A program made the position numbers and the translations under genes. From a virus, in the IMG/VR virus record IMGVR_UViG_3300009182_000106, positions 1 to 45,013 of that record: 45,013 nt of DNA; one strand, written 5' to 3'. Below, piece after piece: positions 23,370-30,855 of this stretch. A model generated the notes under the pieces. The model did no database searches and was not told where the DNA came from. It worked only from the letters and a program-made list of their open reading frames with translations. The first letter of the stretch is position 1, and each line of letters opens with the position of its first letter.

Positions 23370-23885
23370 ATGGCAGAAATAGAACAAGCTAGACATTCTA
23401 GCTTAATGAGTAAAAAAGGAATGGCAGCAACGGCTCGTACGGCCACAAATGCTAGACCATTAGCACACGAAATATTTACACAAGTAAATAACGCAAAAGA
23501 CAAACCTTTAAAAATTGAAGTATTAAGAAAACACGACAGTCAAGGTTTAAGACAGATACTTAAAGCTGCTTTTGATCCTAAAATCGTTTTTGATGTACCT
23601 GAAGGAATTCCGCCATATATGGCAAATGAAGCTCCAGCAGGAACAGATCATACCTCTTTATTAGATGAAGTAAGAAAACTTTATCTTTTCATTAAAGGTG
23701 GAAGCACAATACCTAAAATTAAAAAAGAAACTCTTTTTATACAAATGCTAGAAGCATTACATAAAGATGACGCTGAAGTTTTAATTAATATCAAAGATAA
23801 AAAATTAAATCTAGTTTATAAAGGCTTAACTGAGAACGTAGTTAAAGAAGCTTTTAACTGGAATGACGATTTTTTACGTAAATAA
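23370..23885 (+). CDS. DUF6433-like conserved T4-like protein
   Basis: The 171-residue product has L-A-H-E-I-F-T-Q-V-N-N-A-K near residue 31, L-R-Q-I-L-K-A-A-F-D-P near residue 60, P-P-Y-M-A-N-E-A-P, K-E-T-L-F-I-Q-M-L-E and G-L-T-E-N-V-V-K-E-A-F. This motif series is what I recall for the DUF6433 family, common in marine T4-like phages beside replication genes. No catalytic residues are apparent. A GGAG site precedes the start and a terminator follows the stop. Confidence 0.75.
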   Translation: MAEIEQARHSSLMSKKGMAATARTATNARPLAHEIFTQVNNAKDKPLKIEVLRKHDSQGLRQILKAAFDPKIVFDVPEGIPPYMANEAPAGTDHTSLLDEVRKLYLFIKGGSTIPKIKKETLFIQMLEALHKDDAEVLINIKDKKLNLVYKGLTENVVKEAFNWNDDFLRK

Positions 23886-23890
23886 TCAAT

Positions 23891-23922
23891 AATAGGGTGT
23901 TGTATATTTGCAACATCCTATT
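23891..23922 (+). terminator. Hairpin terminator
   Basis: AATAGGGTGTTG and CAACATCCTATT form a 12-bp stem (one G-U pair) around an 8-nt AT-rich loop, just after the DUF6433-like gene. The third bipartite promoter begins at the next base. Confidence 0.75.
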
Positions 23923-24001
23923 AAGTCATTGATTTTCATATCATATTTCTTTTTAAATAATCAAAATAACGCTTGTATTCATCAAGTTTAAATGTTATAT
24001 T
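23923..24001 (+). promoter_or_regulatory. Promoter with bipartite upstream element, copy 3
   Basis: AAGTCATTGATT starts at 23923 and TATTTCTTTTT at 23944, 21 nt apart. TTGTAT (23973-23978), a 17-nt spacer and TATATT (23996-24001) follow. The distance from TATTT to the -35 box (29 nt) is identical to copy 1, and the bases around the -35 (AAAATAACGCTTGTATT) are also shared. It drives the HTH gene at 24032. Confidence 0.75.
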
Positions 24002-24031
24002 ATACCTATATTAACAACTATAAAATATAAT

Positions 24032-24400
24032 ATGAAAACATTTGAAACATCCTTAATAGATAATTCTTTTGAAGATAAAATACAATCTAAATTAGACATA
24101 CAAAAATTATTAAAAAAATTTAAAAATACATATTTTAAATATTCGTATTTTTCTAGTAAAGATAATAAAGAATATTTAGATTTTTTATATATTATAAAAG
24201 AAAGAATCATATACAAAACCAAATTTTCAGACATTGCTAAAAAATTAAATTGTAGTAAACACCATGTTTTATATTTTTATTATAAAAATTTAGAACTTTT
24301 AAAACAAACAAAAAATGATGTTGATTTTAATACAGAATATAAAAAAATGAAATACTGGCAAAATATAGAAAAAACATTAACAAAAACAACGAAAAGATAA
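24032..24400 (+). CDS. HTH protein resembling sigma region 4
   Basis: This 122-residue basic protein has an HTH-like segment at about residues 68-90 (F-S-D-I-A-K-K-L-N-C-S-K-H-H-V). The spacing is that of sigma factor region 4 or a LuxR-type HTH. The rest is rich in Lys, Phe and Tyr and has no recognised domain. Codons are extremely AT-rich even for this genome. Its promoter is a bipartite-element copy, so it could be part of the circuit that reads that element. This is inference; a divergent late sigma is another possibility. Confidence 0.5.
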   Translation: MKTFETSLIDNSFEDKIQSKLDIQKLLKKFKNTYFKYSYFSSKDNKEYLDFLYIIKERIIYKTKFSDIAKKLNCSKHHVLYFYYKNLELLKQTKNDVDFNTEYKKMKYWQNIEKTLTKTTKR

Positions 24401-24404
24401 ATAT

Positions 24405-24743
24405 ATGAGAAAATACTTGATTTTTTTAATAGCACTAGGTTTACTAGTGTATGGTCTTTTAACTGTTTTTATGAACTCAGTTAAGGCTAATGAATATAAT
24501 ACTGCTGTTATAGGCCATGTTATTACACAAAAGGTATCTGGCCAACCAGTTGATGCTTCTAAATTAATGGAACAAGAAATGGCACGTGCAGCTCATTTGT
24601 TTGCAATTGATGCTATTAATATATTCCAAAAGTATTTGCCTACTATCTTAGATAAGATGTCGGCAGAATTAAGAGCTGAAGCAGATAAACAATATAAATG
24701 TAGCCTGTTAAAAGATACAAAAATACAGGACGATTGTAAATAG
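24405..24743 (+). CDS. Exported or membrane-anchored small protein
   Basis: The 112-residue product begins with a strong hydrophobic segment (residues 4-23, L-I-F-L-I-A-L-G-L-L-V-Y-G-L-L) and V-K-A-N-E, which may be a signal-peptidase site. The rest is a soluble helical domain with two cysteines near the end (Y-K-C-S and D-D-C-K). It follows the HTH gene by 4 nt. No family recognised; a periplasmic role is likely. Confidence 0.55.
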   Translation: MRKYLIFLIALGLLVYGLLTVFMNSVKANEYNTAVIGHVITQKVSGQPVDASKLMEQEMARAAHLFAIDAINIFQKYLPTILDKMSAELRAEADKQYKCSLLKDTKIQDDCK

Positions 24744-24752
24744 TGGTGGTAT

Positions 24753-25166
24753 ATGGAACAGATAACAAAACAGAAAGTTTTGACAATTAGAAAAAAACTT
24801 ATGCCATTGTTATCTCTAAAAAACAAATATATAACCACATATAAAGATATAAAAAAATATTTCAAAATGTTAAATAAAGGTATCTTCGACAACAAATTAC
24901 CACCATTCAACGACATACTAATTAAAGAACTTAAAAGACAGAATTGTTCAGGTCAAGTAGTTACTATTGACTGGAAAAGAAAAGGTACACAGATTATTGT
25001 ATTGGAAATGGATAAACAATACGAAAGTAAAAAAGATTTCTTGGACACGTTAGCCCACGAAATGGTACATCTATATCAATTTACACATGTAAATGATACA
25101 GGTGCTCACAACAAACTATTTTATAGTTTTGAACCTAAACTTAAATACGTTGGTTTAAAGTTATAA
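24753..25166 (+). CDS. SprT-like zinc metallopeptidase
   Basis: The 137-residue protein has the zinc motif H102-E-M-V-H106 in A-H-E-M-V-H-L-Y-Q, with H119 in G-A-H-N-K as the likely third ligand, and F-D-N-K-L-P upstream as in SprT/Spartan families. Spartan proteases remove DNA-protein crosslinks; bacterial and phage SprT homologues are less understood. It has no signal peptide, so it should act in the cytoplasm. No C-terminal zinc ribbon is present. Confidence 0.75.
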   Translation: MEQITKQKVLTIRKKLMPLLSLKNKYITTYKDIKKYFKMLNKGIFDNKLPPFNDILIKELKRQNCSGQVVTIDWKRKGTQIIVLEMDKQYESKKDFLDTLAHEMVHLYQFTHVNDTGAHNKLFYSFEPKLKYVGLKL

Positions 25167-25184
25167 ACAAAAGAAAGATATATA

Positions 25185-25514
25185 ATGACGCAAGTGATAA
25201 CAAAAAAGTTCAAAGATGATTATCTTAAATCATCTATTTTTAATTCTATTAAAGCAATAGAAGATTTTACCAAAAATAAAAGACGAGGTGATCAGATCGT
25301 TTATTATGAAGGTAATTTTCAAGAAGATGTTTTAAATAATTTCTCTAATAAAGAATCAGAAGAAATATTTAATACTATGAAAAAATACTTGAACGATTAC
25401 AGATTAATCTTTTTACAAAAGAAGATTAAACTTAATGATGTTAATGCTCAAGTTAGTGAATTGAATGAACCAAAACACTACTTTTCATACATTGTAAGTA
25501 AACGAATATTTTAA
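25185..25514 (+). CDS. Hypothetical protein
   Basis: A 109-residue soluble protein with charged helices and a Y-Y-E-G-N-F-Q motif near residue 44, ending I-V-S-K-R-I-F. It lies between the SprT-like protease and the glucosaminidase with short gaps on each side. No domain recognised. Confidence 0.5.
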   Translation: MTQVITKKFKDDYLKSSIFNSIKAIEDFTKNKRRGDQIVYYEGNFQEDVLNNFSNKESEEIFNTMKKYLNDYRLIFLQKKIKLNDVNAQVSELNEPKHYFSYIVSKRIF

Positions 25515-25526
25515 TTATATAATTAT

Positions 25527-26225
25527 ATGAAAAGACCTTGTTATTGGTACATCAGATATAGACTGCCTAGAAAAATAAAATATTATTTTAGACAAGCAAT
25601 GGCAATTATTGGTATTACATTAATTGGATTTGGTATAGGTACATTTTTTCCTAACTTTATATCACAACATAGTGTAGAAGAAAAGGCCATAGATAGAACT
25701 ATGAAATGGGCAAAAGAAATTGGTTTTATGGAACCAAGAATAGAAACTCATAATGATGAGATTTTTATTAAAACTATGCAGAAATGTATCGCCTATTTAA
25801 ATTTAGAGTTACATAAAGACGAACAAATACCTGATGAACTTATTATTGCACAAGCCATAATTGAAAGTAATGCAGGCACAAGTAGATTTGCCAGAGATGG
25901 AAATAATTTATTTGGTGTTAGAGTATGGAATAAAGACAAAGGTATGTTACCAGCAGGTTATAATGAAAACTTATCTTGGAGAGTTAAATCTTATCATAGT
26001 AAGTGTGCTTCAGTTCGTGATTATATCAAAATCTTAAATACTAAAGAAGCTTATGCTAGATTTAGAGAAATAAGAGCACAACAAAATAGATGGTGGGGCA
26101 GGGTTGATTCTATTGCTTTGGCAAAAGGTCTTGATAATTGGAGTACTACAAAAGACTACAATCAACAAGTTATAAATATAATTAGAAAAATAAGAGAAGA
26201 AGGAAAGGTGGTTATTAAAAGATGA
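25527..26225 (+). CDS. Membrane-anchored glucosaminidase (Bax-like)
   Basis: The 232-residue protein has a basic N-terminus, a membrane segment at about residues 23-43 and a glucosaminidase domain with A-I-I-E-S-N-A-G (E113, the likely catalytic acid), G-N-N-L-F-G-V and Y-H-S-K-C-A-S-V-R-D-Y. This matches the Bax/FlgJ-type peptidoglycan hydrolase family. The N-terminal anchor could act as a signal-arrest segment, giving a lysis role in addition to the GH24 lysozyme at 30372, or local wall remodelling. It overlaps the next gene by 4 nt. Confidence 0.75.
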   Translation: MKRPCYWYIRYRLPRKIKYYFRQAMAIIGITLIGFGIGTFFPNFISQHSVEEKAIDRTMKWAKEIGFMEPRIETHNDEIFIKTMQKCIAYLNLELHKDEQIPDELIIAQAIIESNAGTSRFARDGNNLFGVRVWNKDKGMLPAGYNENLSWRVKSYHSKCASVRDYIKILNTKEAYARFREIRAQQNRWWGRVDSIALAKGLDNWSTTKDYNQQVINIIRKIREEGKVVIKR

Positions 26226-26500
26226 ACGATCTATTATTCTTCGTAATATCAGGCACTGTTATTGGTCTATCTTATTACCTTGGTTTTAAAAATGGTAATG
26301 ATAAAAAAGTCAAGGAAGAAATAAGACAATTCTTACATGAAGTAACAGTATCTAAAATGGCACATGATATTTTTATGCAACGAGCTAAAAATGAAACAAG
26401 ATTATTTTTAAAAGCTCTAGGTGCAGAAGATATTGATGCTAGAAAAATTAGAACTCCAAAGTTACCAAAACCAGAGGAATTTGATTCTAGTAACAAATAA
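26222..26500 (+). CDS. Small membrane-anchored protein
   Basis: The 92-residue product has an N-terminal membrane span (residues 4-21, F-F-V-I-S-G-T-V-I-G-L-S-Y-Y-L-G) and a charged cytoplasmic-type helix. It overlaps the glucosaminidase gene by 4 nt (ATGA) and sits 5 nt before the large membrane protein, so the three may act together at the inner membrane. No family recognised. Confidence 0.55.
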   Translation: MNDLLFFVISGTVIGLSYYLGFKNGNDKKVKEEIRQFLHEVTVSKMAHDIFMQRAKNETRLFLKALGAEDIDARKIRTPKLPKPEEFDSSNK

Positions 26501-26505
26501 TTAAT

Positions 26506-27504
26506 ATGTTGAATATATTACTATTTCTATCGGGTATTTCCGTATCTATTATAGGTGCTGGTTATTCTATTATAGGATTAGCCTCATTATTTGCAGGTGC
26601 TTATTGGGCAGTTGTAACAATGGGTATCACATTAGAGATAGCAAAATTAGTAACCGTATCATGGTTATATAGAAATTGGGAATCTAAATTATTACCAAAC
26701 GCAATAAGATATTATTTGACATCTGCTATATTGATGTTAATGTTTATTACTTCAATAGGTATTTTTGGTTTTTTATCAAAGGCGCATTTAGATCAGGCCG
26801 CACCTAATACAGGTAATAGATTATTAGTTAAGAACATTGAAAGACAAATAGAATCAGAAAAGAAATCATTAGAAGGCGCTCAAAAAATTGTAGATCAATT
26901 AGACAGAGCATTAGATAAAGTAATTGATAGAGACGCAGATAAAGGACTTTCAGAAAGACAAAAACAACAGAATGAACGAAATAGAGTTAATAACGTTATA
27001 GCAAGTTCATCAAAGAAGATTACAGAACTATCAAATCAAAAACTTAAATTAGATAAAGACCAATTGGCCATAGATAAAGATATAGGGCCATTCAAATACG
27101 TTGCAGAATTAATATATGGCGATAGTATGGACGGCAACTTAGACAGAGCGGTTAGATTGGTTATTATATGCTTAATACTGGTGTTCGATCCGTTGGCAGT
27201 ATTAATGTTAATAGCATTTAACGTATCTATTAGAGAAAAAGAACTTATTAATGGTATTGTTAAAAAACCTATTATAATAAAAGAACCTATAAAAGAATCG
27301 GATTTAGAAAGCAAAATAAGATCACATGCAATAAAAGAATTTATTGAAAAAGTAGATAAAAAAGAATCAAAAAAAGAACGTGAAAGAGATTACAAAGCAT
27401 TAGTACAAAAAATAGGTGCTAAAGAATTGGAAGGTTTAAATCCAGATGAGATTAAAGTTAAATTAGATCAGATATACGACTGGAACGAGAATAGTAAAAA
27501 ATAA
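26506..27504 (+). CDS. Multi-span membrane protein with coiled coil
   Basis: The 332-residue protein has three N-terminal membrane spans (about 4-30, 32-55 and 70-92), a long charged coiled coil (105-200), another hydrophobic segment at about 215-240 (V-I-I-C-L-I-L-V-F-D-P-L-A-V) and a charged C-terminus. I recall a similar membrane protein in marine phages, without known function. A large cytoplasmic or periplasmic coiled coil between spans suggests a scaffold at the host membrane. A TTGACA promoter follows directly. Confidence 0.6.
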   Translation: MLNILLFLSGISVSIIGAGYSIIGLASLFAGAYWAVVTMGITLEIAKLVTVSWLYRNWESKLLPNAIRYYLTSAILMLMFITSIGIFGFLSKAHLDQAAPNTGNRLLVKNIERQIESEKKSLEGAQKIVDQLDRALDKVIDRDADKGLSERQKQQNERNRVNNVIASSSKKITELSNQKLKLDKDQLAIDKDIGPFKYVAELIYGDSMDGNLDRAVRLVIICLILVFDPLAVLMLIAFNVSIREKELINGIVKKPIIIKEPIKESDLESKIRSHAIKEFIEKVDKKESKKERERDYKALVQKIGAKELEGLNPDEIKVKLDQIYDWNENSKK

Positions 27505-27506
27505 TA

Positions 27507-27535
27507 TTGACAAAAATTCAATTAAATGATATTAT
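27507..27535 (+). promoter_or_regulatory. Sigma70-like promoter
   Basis: TTGACA (27507-27512), 17-nt spacer, TATTAT (27530-27535). The ATG at 27547 lies 11 nt beyond the -10 box, so the leader would be about 5 nt without a ribosome site. Confidence 0.75.
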
Positions 27536-27546
27536 GATATTATATT

Positions 27547-27699
27547 ATGACAAAATTAAATCTTACAAATAAACTACAACAAAAACTTATAAAAAACGCA
27601 TTTAGAGCTTGTGAAAAAGCAGAATCTAAATGGGCACAAAAATTTTGGTTTGGTATTTGGAAAAAATTATGTCAAAAATATAAAAAAGGTATACATTAA
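27547..27699 (+). CDS. 50-residue basic protein
   Basis: The frame starts at ATG 27547 close behind a promoter and ends at 27699, overlapping the next ATG (TAATG). The peptide is basic, with a tryptophan/phenylalanine patch (W-A-Q-K-F-W-F-G-I-W) and two cysteines. It would be translated from an almost leaderless mRNA. No family recognised. Confidence 0.55.
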   Translation: MTKLNLTNKLQQKLIKNAFRACEKAESKWAQKFWFGIWKKLCQKYKKGIH

Positions 27700-28244
27700 T
27701 GGAAAATGATATAAAATCTTTCATGTCTAAAATAGAAATAGATAAACTTGTTGAACATATAAAATTATTACCTAAAAATTCCTTAATAGTAGAATGGGGA
27801 AGTGGTGGCACAACAATAGAATTATTAAAAAATCTTAGAAAAGATCAATCTATGATTTCAATTGAACATGACAAAACATGGTTTGATTTAGTATCAAACA
27901 AGACAAAACTTTTTAAAAATCATACGTATTTTCATAAACCAGAAACAAATTTAATTCGCACAATAGGCCATCCAGAAGAAGAAAATCCGGCAGAGTTAAA
28001 AGATTACATATTGCCAAATGAAACGATATTAAATGCTAACATGTTTATTATAGATGGTTTAGCTAGAGTAACAATAGCATTAATGTTATTAGCAAAAGCT
28101 AAAAGAAATTCGGTAATTTTTATACATGATTATGTTGGCAGAGAACAATATTATGATCTATTACCTAAACTTTTTAAAATAGAAAAATTGGAAGATTCTC
28201 ATATAGGCAATCAAAGAACATTAACAAAGTTATATATAAAATGA
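27699..28244 (+). CDS. SAM methyltransferase-like protein
   Basis: The 181-residue protein has a Rossmann-type start with I-V-E-W-G-S-G-G-T-T as the glycine-rich loop (around residues 30-40), I-S-I-E-H-D as the acidic second-strand end and a later M-F-I-I-D-G-L motif. This is the layout of small class I methyltransferases. The substrate is unknown. It overlaps the following gene by 4 nt. Confidence 0.55.
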   Translation: MENDIKSFMSKIEIDKLVEHIKLLPKNSLIVEWGSGGTTIELLKNLRKDQSMISIEHDKTWFDLVSNKTKLFKNHTYFHKPETNLIRTIGHPEEENPAELKDYILPNETILNANMFIIDGLARVTIALMLLAKAKRNSVIFIHDYVGREQYYDLLPKLFKIEKLEDSHIGNQRTLTKLYIK

Positions 28245-28810
28245 ATATATTTTATCTACATAAAGATCCTATTAAAGCGGCAGAAATGTCTTGTGATAAA
28301 CATGTTTGTAAAATGATTATAGAATCAGCACAAATGTTGTCTACCGCACACAGAGTATTAGACGGTCAAGAATTTACAGATAAAACTGCAAACGGTCGTA
28401 GTATAAAAAGATGGCGACACCCAGATAAAGACTTAGATAAAATTTTATATAAAGCCAGTCATATTAAACATCCAAGCACACAGTGGGTAATGTATAACCT
28501 ACACAACTATGTATGGTTATATAGACACATGATGGCATTACACAATCAATTTAAATTAAGATATAATAAATCTGAAGATCACATGACAATACAAAAACTA
28601 GGCAATGTATTAAAAGATGCACCTAAAAGATTGCCTGTAAGAGATCAAAAAGAACCTACACCAGCAATGCCAGATGAATGTAAAGTACCAGGCGATGCAG
28701 TGGCCAGTTACAGAAAATATTATATAATGAAGAAAAGAGATTTTGCTACATGGAAAAGTCCAGCAATAATGCCAGACTGGTATAAAAAAGGAATTGAAAA
28801 TGCAAGATAA
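28241..28810 (+). CDS. Conserved phage protein of unknown function
   Basis: A 189-residue protein with a conserved-looking D-P-I-K-A-A-E-M-S-C-D-K-H-V-C-K-M motif near the N-terminus, R-H-P (residues 58-60), H-P-S-T-Q-W-V-M-Y-N and A-S-Y-R-K-Y-Y. I recall the family from tailed phages, including marine T4-like ones. Several conserved histidines and the D-K-H motif suggest an enzyme, but I cannot name it. It overlaps both neighbours by a few bases. Confidence 0.6.
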   Translation: MNIFYLHKDPIKAAEMSCDKHVCKMIIESAQMLSTAHRVLDGQEFTDKTANGRSIKRWRHPDKDLDKILYKASHIKHPSTQWVMYNLHNYVWLYRHMMALHNQFKLRYNKSEDHMTIQKLGNVLKDAPKRLPVRDQKEPTPAMPDECKVPGDAVASYRKYYIMKKRDFATWKSPAIMPDWYKKGIENAR

Positions 28811-29054
28811 TGATTCTAAAGAATTAAAAGAAGTTTACAATACTGTATTTCAGGAAGTTGCTAGACTTATATTGGTAGAAAAAAGACAAACACAGATAGT
28901 TGCCGCAACCTTATTAGCACAAGCATTAAGATTATACAAATCATCTTTAAATGATGCTGATTTTTTAAGAATGTTAAAATCAATACCTGAATCGGTTGAT
29001 AATATAAGACCTTATGACGAATTTGAACCTAAAGATAAACAAACAATAAATTAA
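28800..29054 (+). CDS. Small helical protein
   Basis: I use ATG 28800 (84 residues), which has AAGGA 7 nt upstream; the TTG at 28794 is too close to that site. The product is helical with an I-V-A-A-T-L-L-A-Q-A-L-R segment and an acidic C-terminus. It overlaps the previous gene by 11 nt and the next start by one base. No family recognised. Confidence 0.55.
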   Translation: MQDNDSKELKEVYNTVFQEVARLILVEKRQTQIVAATLLAQALRLYKSSLNDADFLRMLKSIPESVDNIRPYDEFEPKDKQTIN

Positions 29055-29260
29055 TGAAAATAACAAGAAAAAGAAGTTTTGTAAAAGCACTAATATATAG
29101 AATTTGGATATTCACATGTACCTTTGTAATGTTATTATTAACAGGACAAAAATTTAAAGATGCGATATGGACAACAATAGGTTTTAATTTTGTTTTAACT
29201 TTTACATATTATAGTTATGATAGATTATGGCAGCATATTAAATGGGGTATAGAGAAATGA
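29054..29260 (+). CDS. DUF2061-like membrane protein
   Basis: A 68-residue protein with two membrane segments (about 13-30 and 37-54) and R-S-F-V-K-A-L-I-Y-R, then F-N-F-V-L-T-F-T-Y-Y-S-Y-D-R-L-W. The K-A-x-x-Y-R start and Y-D-R-x-W end are the DUF2061 signature as I recall it. The family is widespread in bacteria and phages with no known function. Confidence 0.65.
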   Translation: MKITRKRSFVKALIYRIWIFTCTFVMLLLTGQKFKDAIWTTIGFNFVLTFTYYSYDRLWQHIKWGIEK

Positions 29261-29655
29261 AAAAAATATTTTTAATTATTTTATTTTTTATAGAAAATGC
29301 TTATGGTAATAATACTTCTACAACTATGACGGTAAATGTTAAAGTAATTGAAAATTACGAAAAAAATAAAATTATTAATGCTAATTATTTAATAAATGAA
29401 AATAAAATAACTATTACTAATAATCAACCAATAGTTTTATTTTCTGAAAAAAATGGTACAACCACAACAAATATAATAAGAGAAATTGATTATAATTGTT
29501 GTTATTGTACACAAAAATATAGTGATGGCACCTATATAGATGAAGAAAAAAATTCTTACTTATTTGATAAAAGAACAAACAAGATAGCTATAAATTATTT
29601 AAATCAGAATACTGGTAAAGTTATATTTTGTCCAAAGATAAATATTAAGAAATAA
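29257..29655 (+). CDS. Secreted small protein
   Basis: I start at ATG 29257, which overlaps the preceding stop (ATGA); an in-frame ATG at 29242 would extend into that gene. The 132-residue product has a signal peptide (K-K-I-F-L-I-I-L-F-F-I, cleavage probably after N-A-Y-G) and a beta-rich mature part with Y-N-C-C-Y-C and a late F-C-P. The cysteine cluster fits disulfides or metal binding in the periplasm. No family recognised. Confidence 0.55.
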   Translation: MKKIFLIILFFIENAYGNNTSTTMTVNVKVIENYEKNKIINANYLINENKITITNNQPIVLFSEKNGTTTTNIIREIDYNCCYCTQKYSDGTYIDEEKNSYLFDKRTNKIAINYLNQNTGKVIFCPKINIKK

Positions 29656-29656
29656 T

Positions 29657-29983
29657 ATGCCAATATATAGCTTTGAAAATATTAAAACAGGTAAAGAATA
29701 TACAGAACACTTGTCAATGTCTGAATTAGATGCCTATTTAAAAAAAAATAAAAATATAAGACAAATATTTACATCTCTAAATATTGTTGGTGGAGTATCT
29801 GGTTTAACTCATAAAACAGATAGTGGTTGGCAAGACAATCTACAACGTATTGCTGAAGCTCATCCTTCTTCTCCATTAGGTCAAAGATTTAAGAAAAAAG
29901 GTATTAAAGAAATTAGAACACAACAAGTTTTAGAAAAACATAAAAAAAGACAAAAGGATTTAAAAAAGAATGGCAAACGATAA
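29657..29983 (+). CDS. FmdB-like small protein lacking zinc cysteines
   Basis: The 108-residue product opens M-P-I-Y-S-F-E-N-I-K-T-G, the start of FmdB-type zinc ribbons, but has no cysteine at all. The middle contains G-W-Q-D-N-L-Q-R-I-A-E-A-H-P near residue 58, also found in the marine T4-like version I recall, and the tail is strongly basic. The family is probably nucleic-acid binding. It overlaps the next gene by 14 nt. Confidence 0.6.
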   Translation: MPIYSFENIKTGKEYTEHLSMSELDAYLKKNKNIRQIFTSLNIVGGVSGLTHKTDSGWQDNLQRIAEAHPSSPLGQRFKKKGIKEIRTQQVLEKHKKRQKDLKKNGKR

Positions 29984-30368
29984 AATACCAGATTACATGA
30001 AGGGGTTTGACCTTGCTCAAGATGATTGGGGATTTGAAACCACACCTACAGCAACTACAATACAACAACCTACTATAGATCCTAAAGTTATAGAAACCAG
30101 TGGTGCAGATATTACAAATATTAAAAAAGATATAACTTCAATTAATTTAATGATCAACGAGATCATGGATATATTAAATGAAGAAAACGCAAACAAAAAT
30201 AAAGACGTTGATGTTGATGTACAACAAAGATTCAAAGATATAGAAAAAATTATATTACCTTTCTTATACAATTTAAGTAAGAGTAATGAACCATATATAC
30301 ATTGGCCAAATAGGGGTCCAATTATTAAAGCTCAGATAGAAAAAATATTAAAATTAACTAGAGGATAA
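29970..30368 (+). CDS. Conserved marine T4-like protein
   Basis: This 132-residue acidic protein begins near D-Y-M-K-G-F-D-L-A-Q-D-D-W-G-F, continues with a coiled-coil centre and ends with I-H-W-P-N-R-G-P-I-I-K-A-Q-I-E-K. These end motifs are familiar from marine T4-like phages. It sits between the FmdB-like gene and lysozyme. A virion or assembly role is possible; the sequence gives no activity. Confidence 0.6.
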   Translation: MANDKIPDYMKGFDLAQDDWGFETTPTATTIQQPTIDPKVIETSGADITNIKKDITSINLMINEIMDILNEENANKNKDVDVDVQQRFKDIEKIILPFLYNLSKSNEPYIHWPNRGPIIKAQIEKILKLTRG

Positions 30369-30371
30369 TAA

Positions 30372-30815
30372 ATGAACATAGTACAATTAAGAGAACAATT
30401 AAAAATTGATGAAGGTGTTAAATATGAAATTTATAAAGACCATTTAGGTTACGATACATTTGGTATTGGTCATTTAGTAGTTAAAGAAGATGAAGAATTT
30501 GGTAAACCAGTTGGAACAAAAGTTAGTGAAGATAGAGTAAATGCGGTATTTACTAGAGACGTATTAAAAATGATATCAGAAGCAAAATTATTATTTCCAA
30601 AATTTGATACTCTACCAGAAGAAGCTCAACAAGTTATAACTAACATGATTTTTAATATGGGTAGACCAAGATTATCTAACTTTAAGAAGTTTATAACATA
30701 TATTAACGAAAGTAAGTGGTTAGAAGCATCAAATGAAATGTTAAATAGTGCATGGGCCAAACAAGTTGGTAAAAGAGCACAGAGATTGAGTGATAGAATA
30801 AAGTCTATAAAATAG
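30372..30815 (+). CDS. e: Lysozyme (T4 e-like, GH24)
   Basis: The 147-residue protein keeps the T4 lysozyme catalytic triad with exact spacing: E14, D23 and T29 (T4 E11, D20, T26), within I-D-E-G and D-H-L-G-Y-D-T-F-G-I-G-H. It hydrolyses peptidoglycan and is the probable main endolysin. There is no signal peptide, so release would depend on a holin; candidates lie at 6307 and 39041. A leaderless promoter for the next gene begins right after the stop. Confidence 0.88.
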   Translation: MNIVQLREQLKIDEGVKYEIYKDHLGYDTFGIGHLVVKEDEEFGKPVGTKVSEDRVNAVFTRDVLKMISEAKLLFPKFDTLPEEAQQVITNMIFNMGRPRLSNFKKFITYINESKWLEASNEMLNSAWAKQVGKRAQRLSDRIKSIK

Positions 30816-30818
30816 TAC

Positions 30819-30847
30819 TTGACATCTAGTCTATATTATGTTATATT
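30819..30847 (+). promoter_or_regulatory. Sigma70-like promoter, near-leaderless
   Basis: TTGACA (30819-30824), 17-nt spacer, TATATT (30842-30847). The peroxiredoxin ATG is 8 nt after the -10 box, so transcription would begin about 2 nt before the start codon. Confidence 0.8.
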
Positions 30848-30855
30848 ATTAAGAT

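Noticed and set aside
24396-24403. GATAAATA directly before the ATG at 24405
   Set aside because: It is formed by the stop codon of the HTH gene and is only 1 nt from the ATG; chance is the simpler explanation.
26171-26178. TATAAATA as a late promoter for the 26222 gene
   Set aside because: It lies inside the glucosaminidase coding region and the downstream genes do not look late. About 20 random copies of this 8-mer are expected on two strands in DNA this AT-rich.
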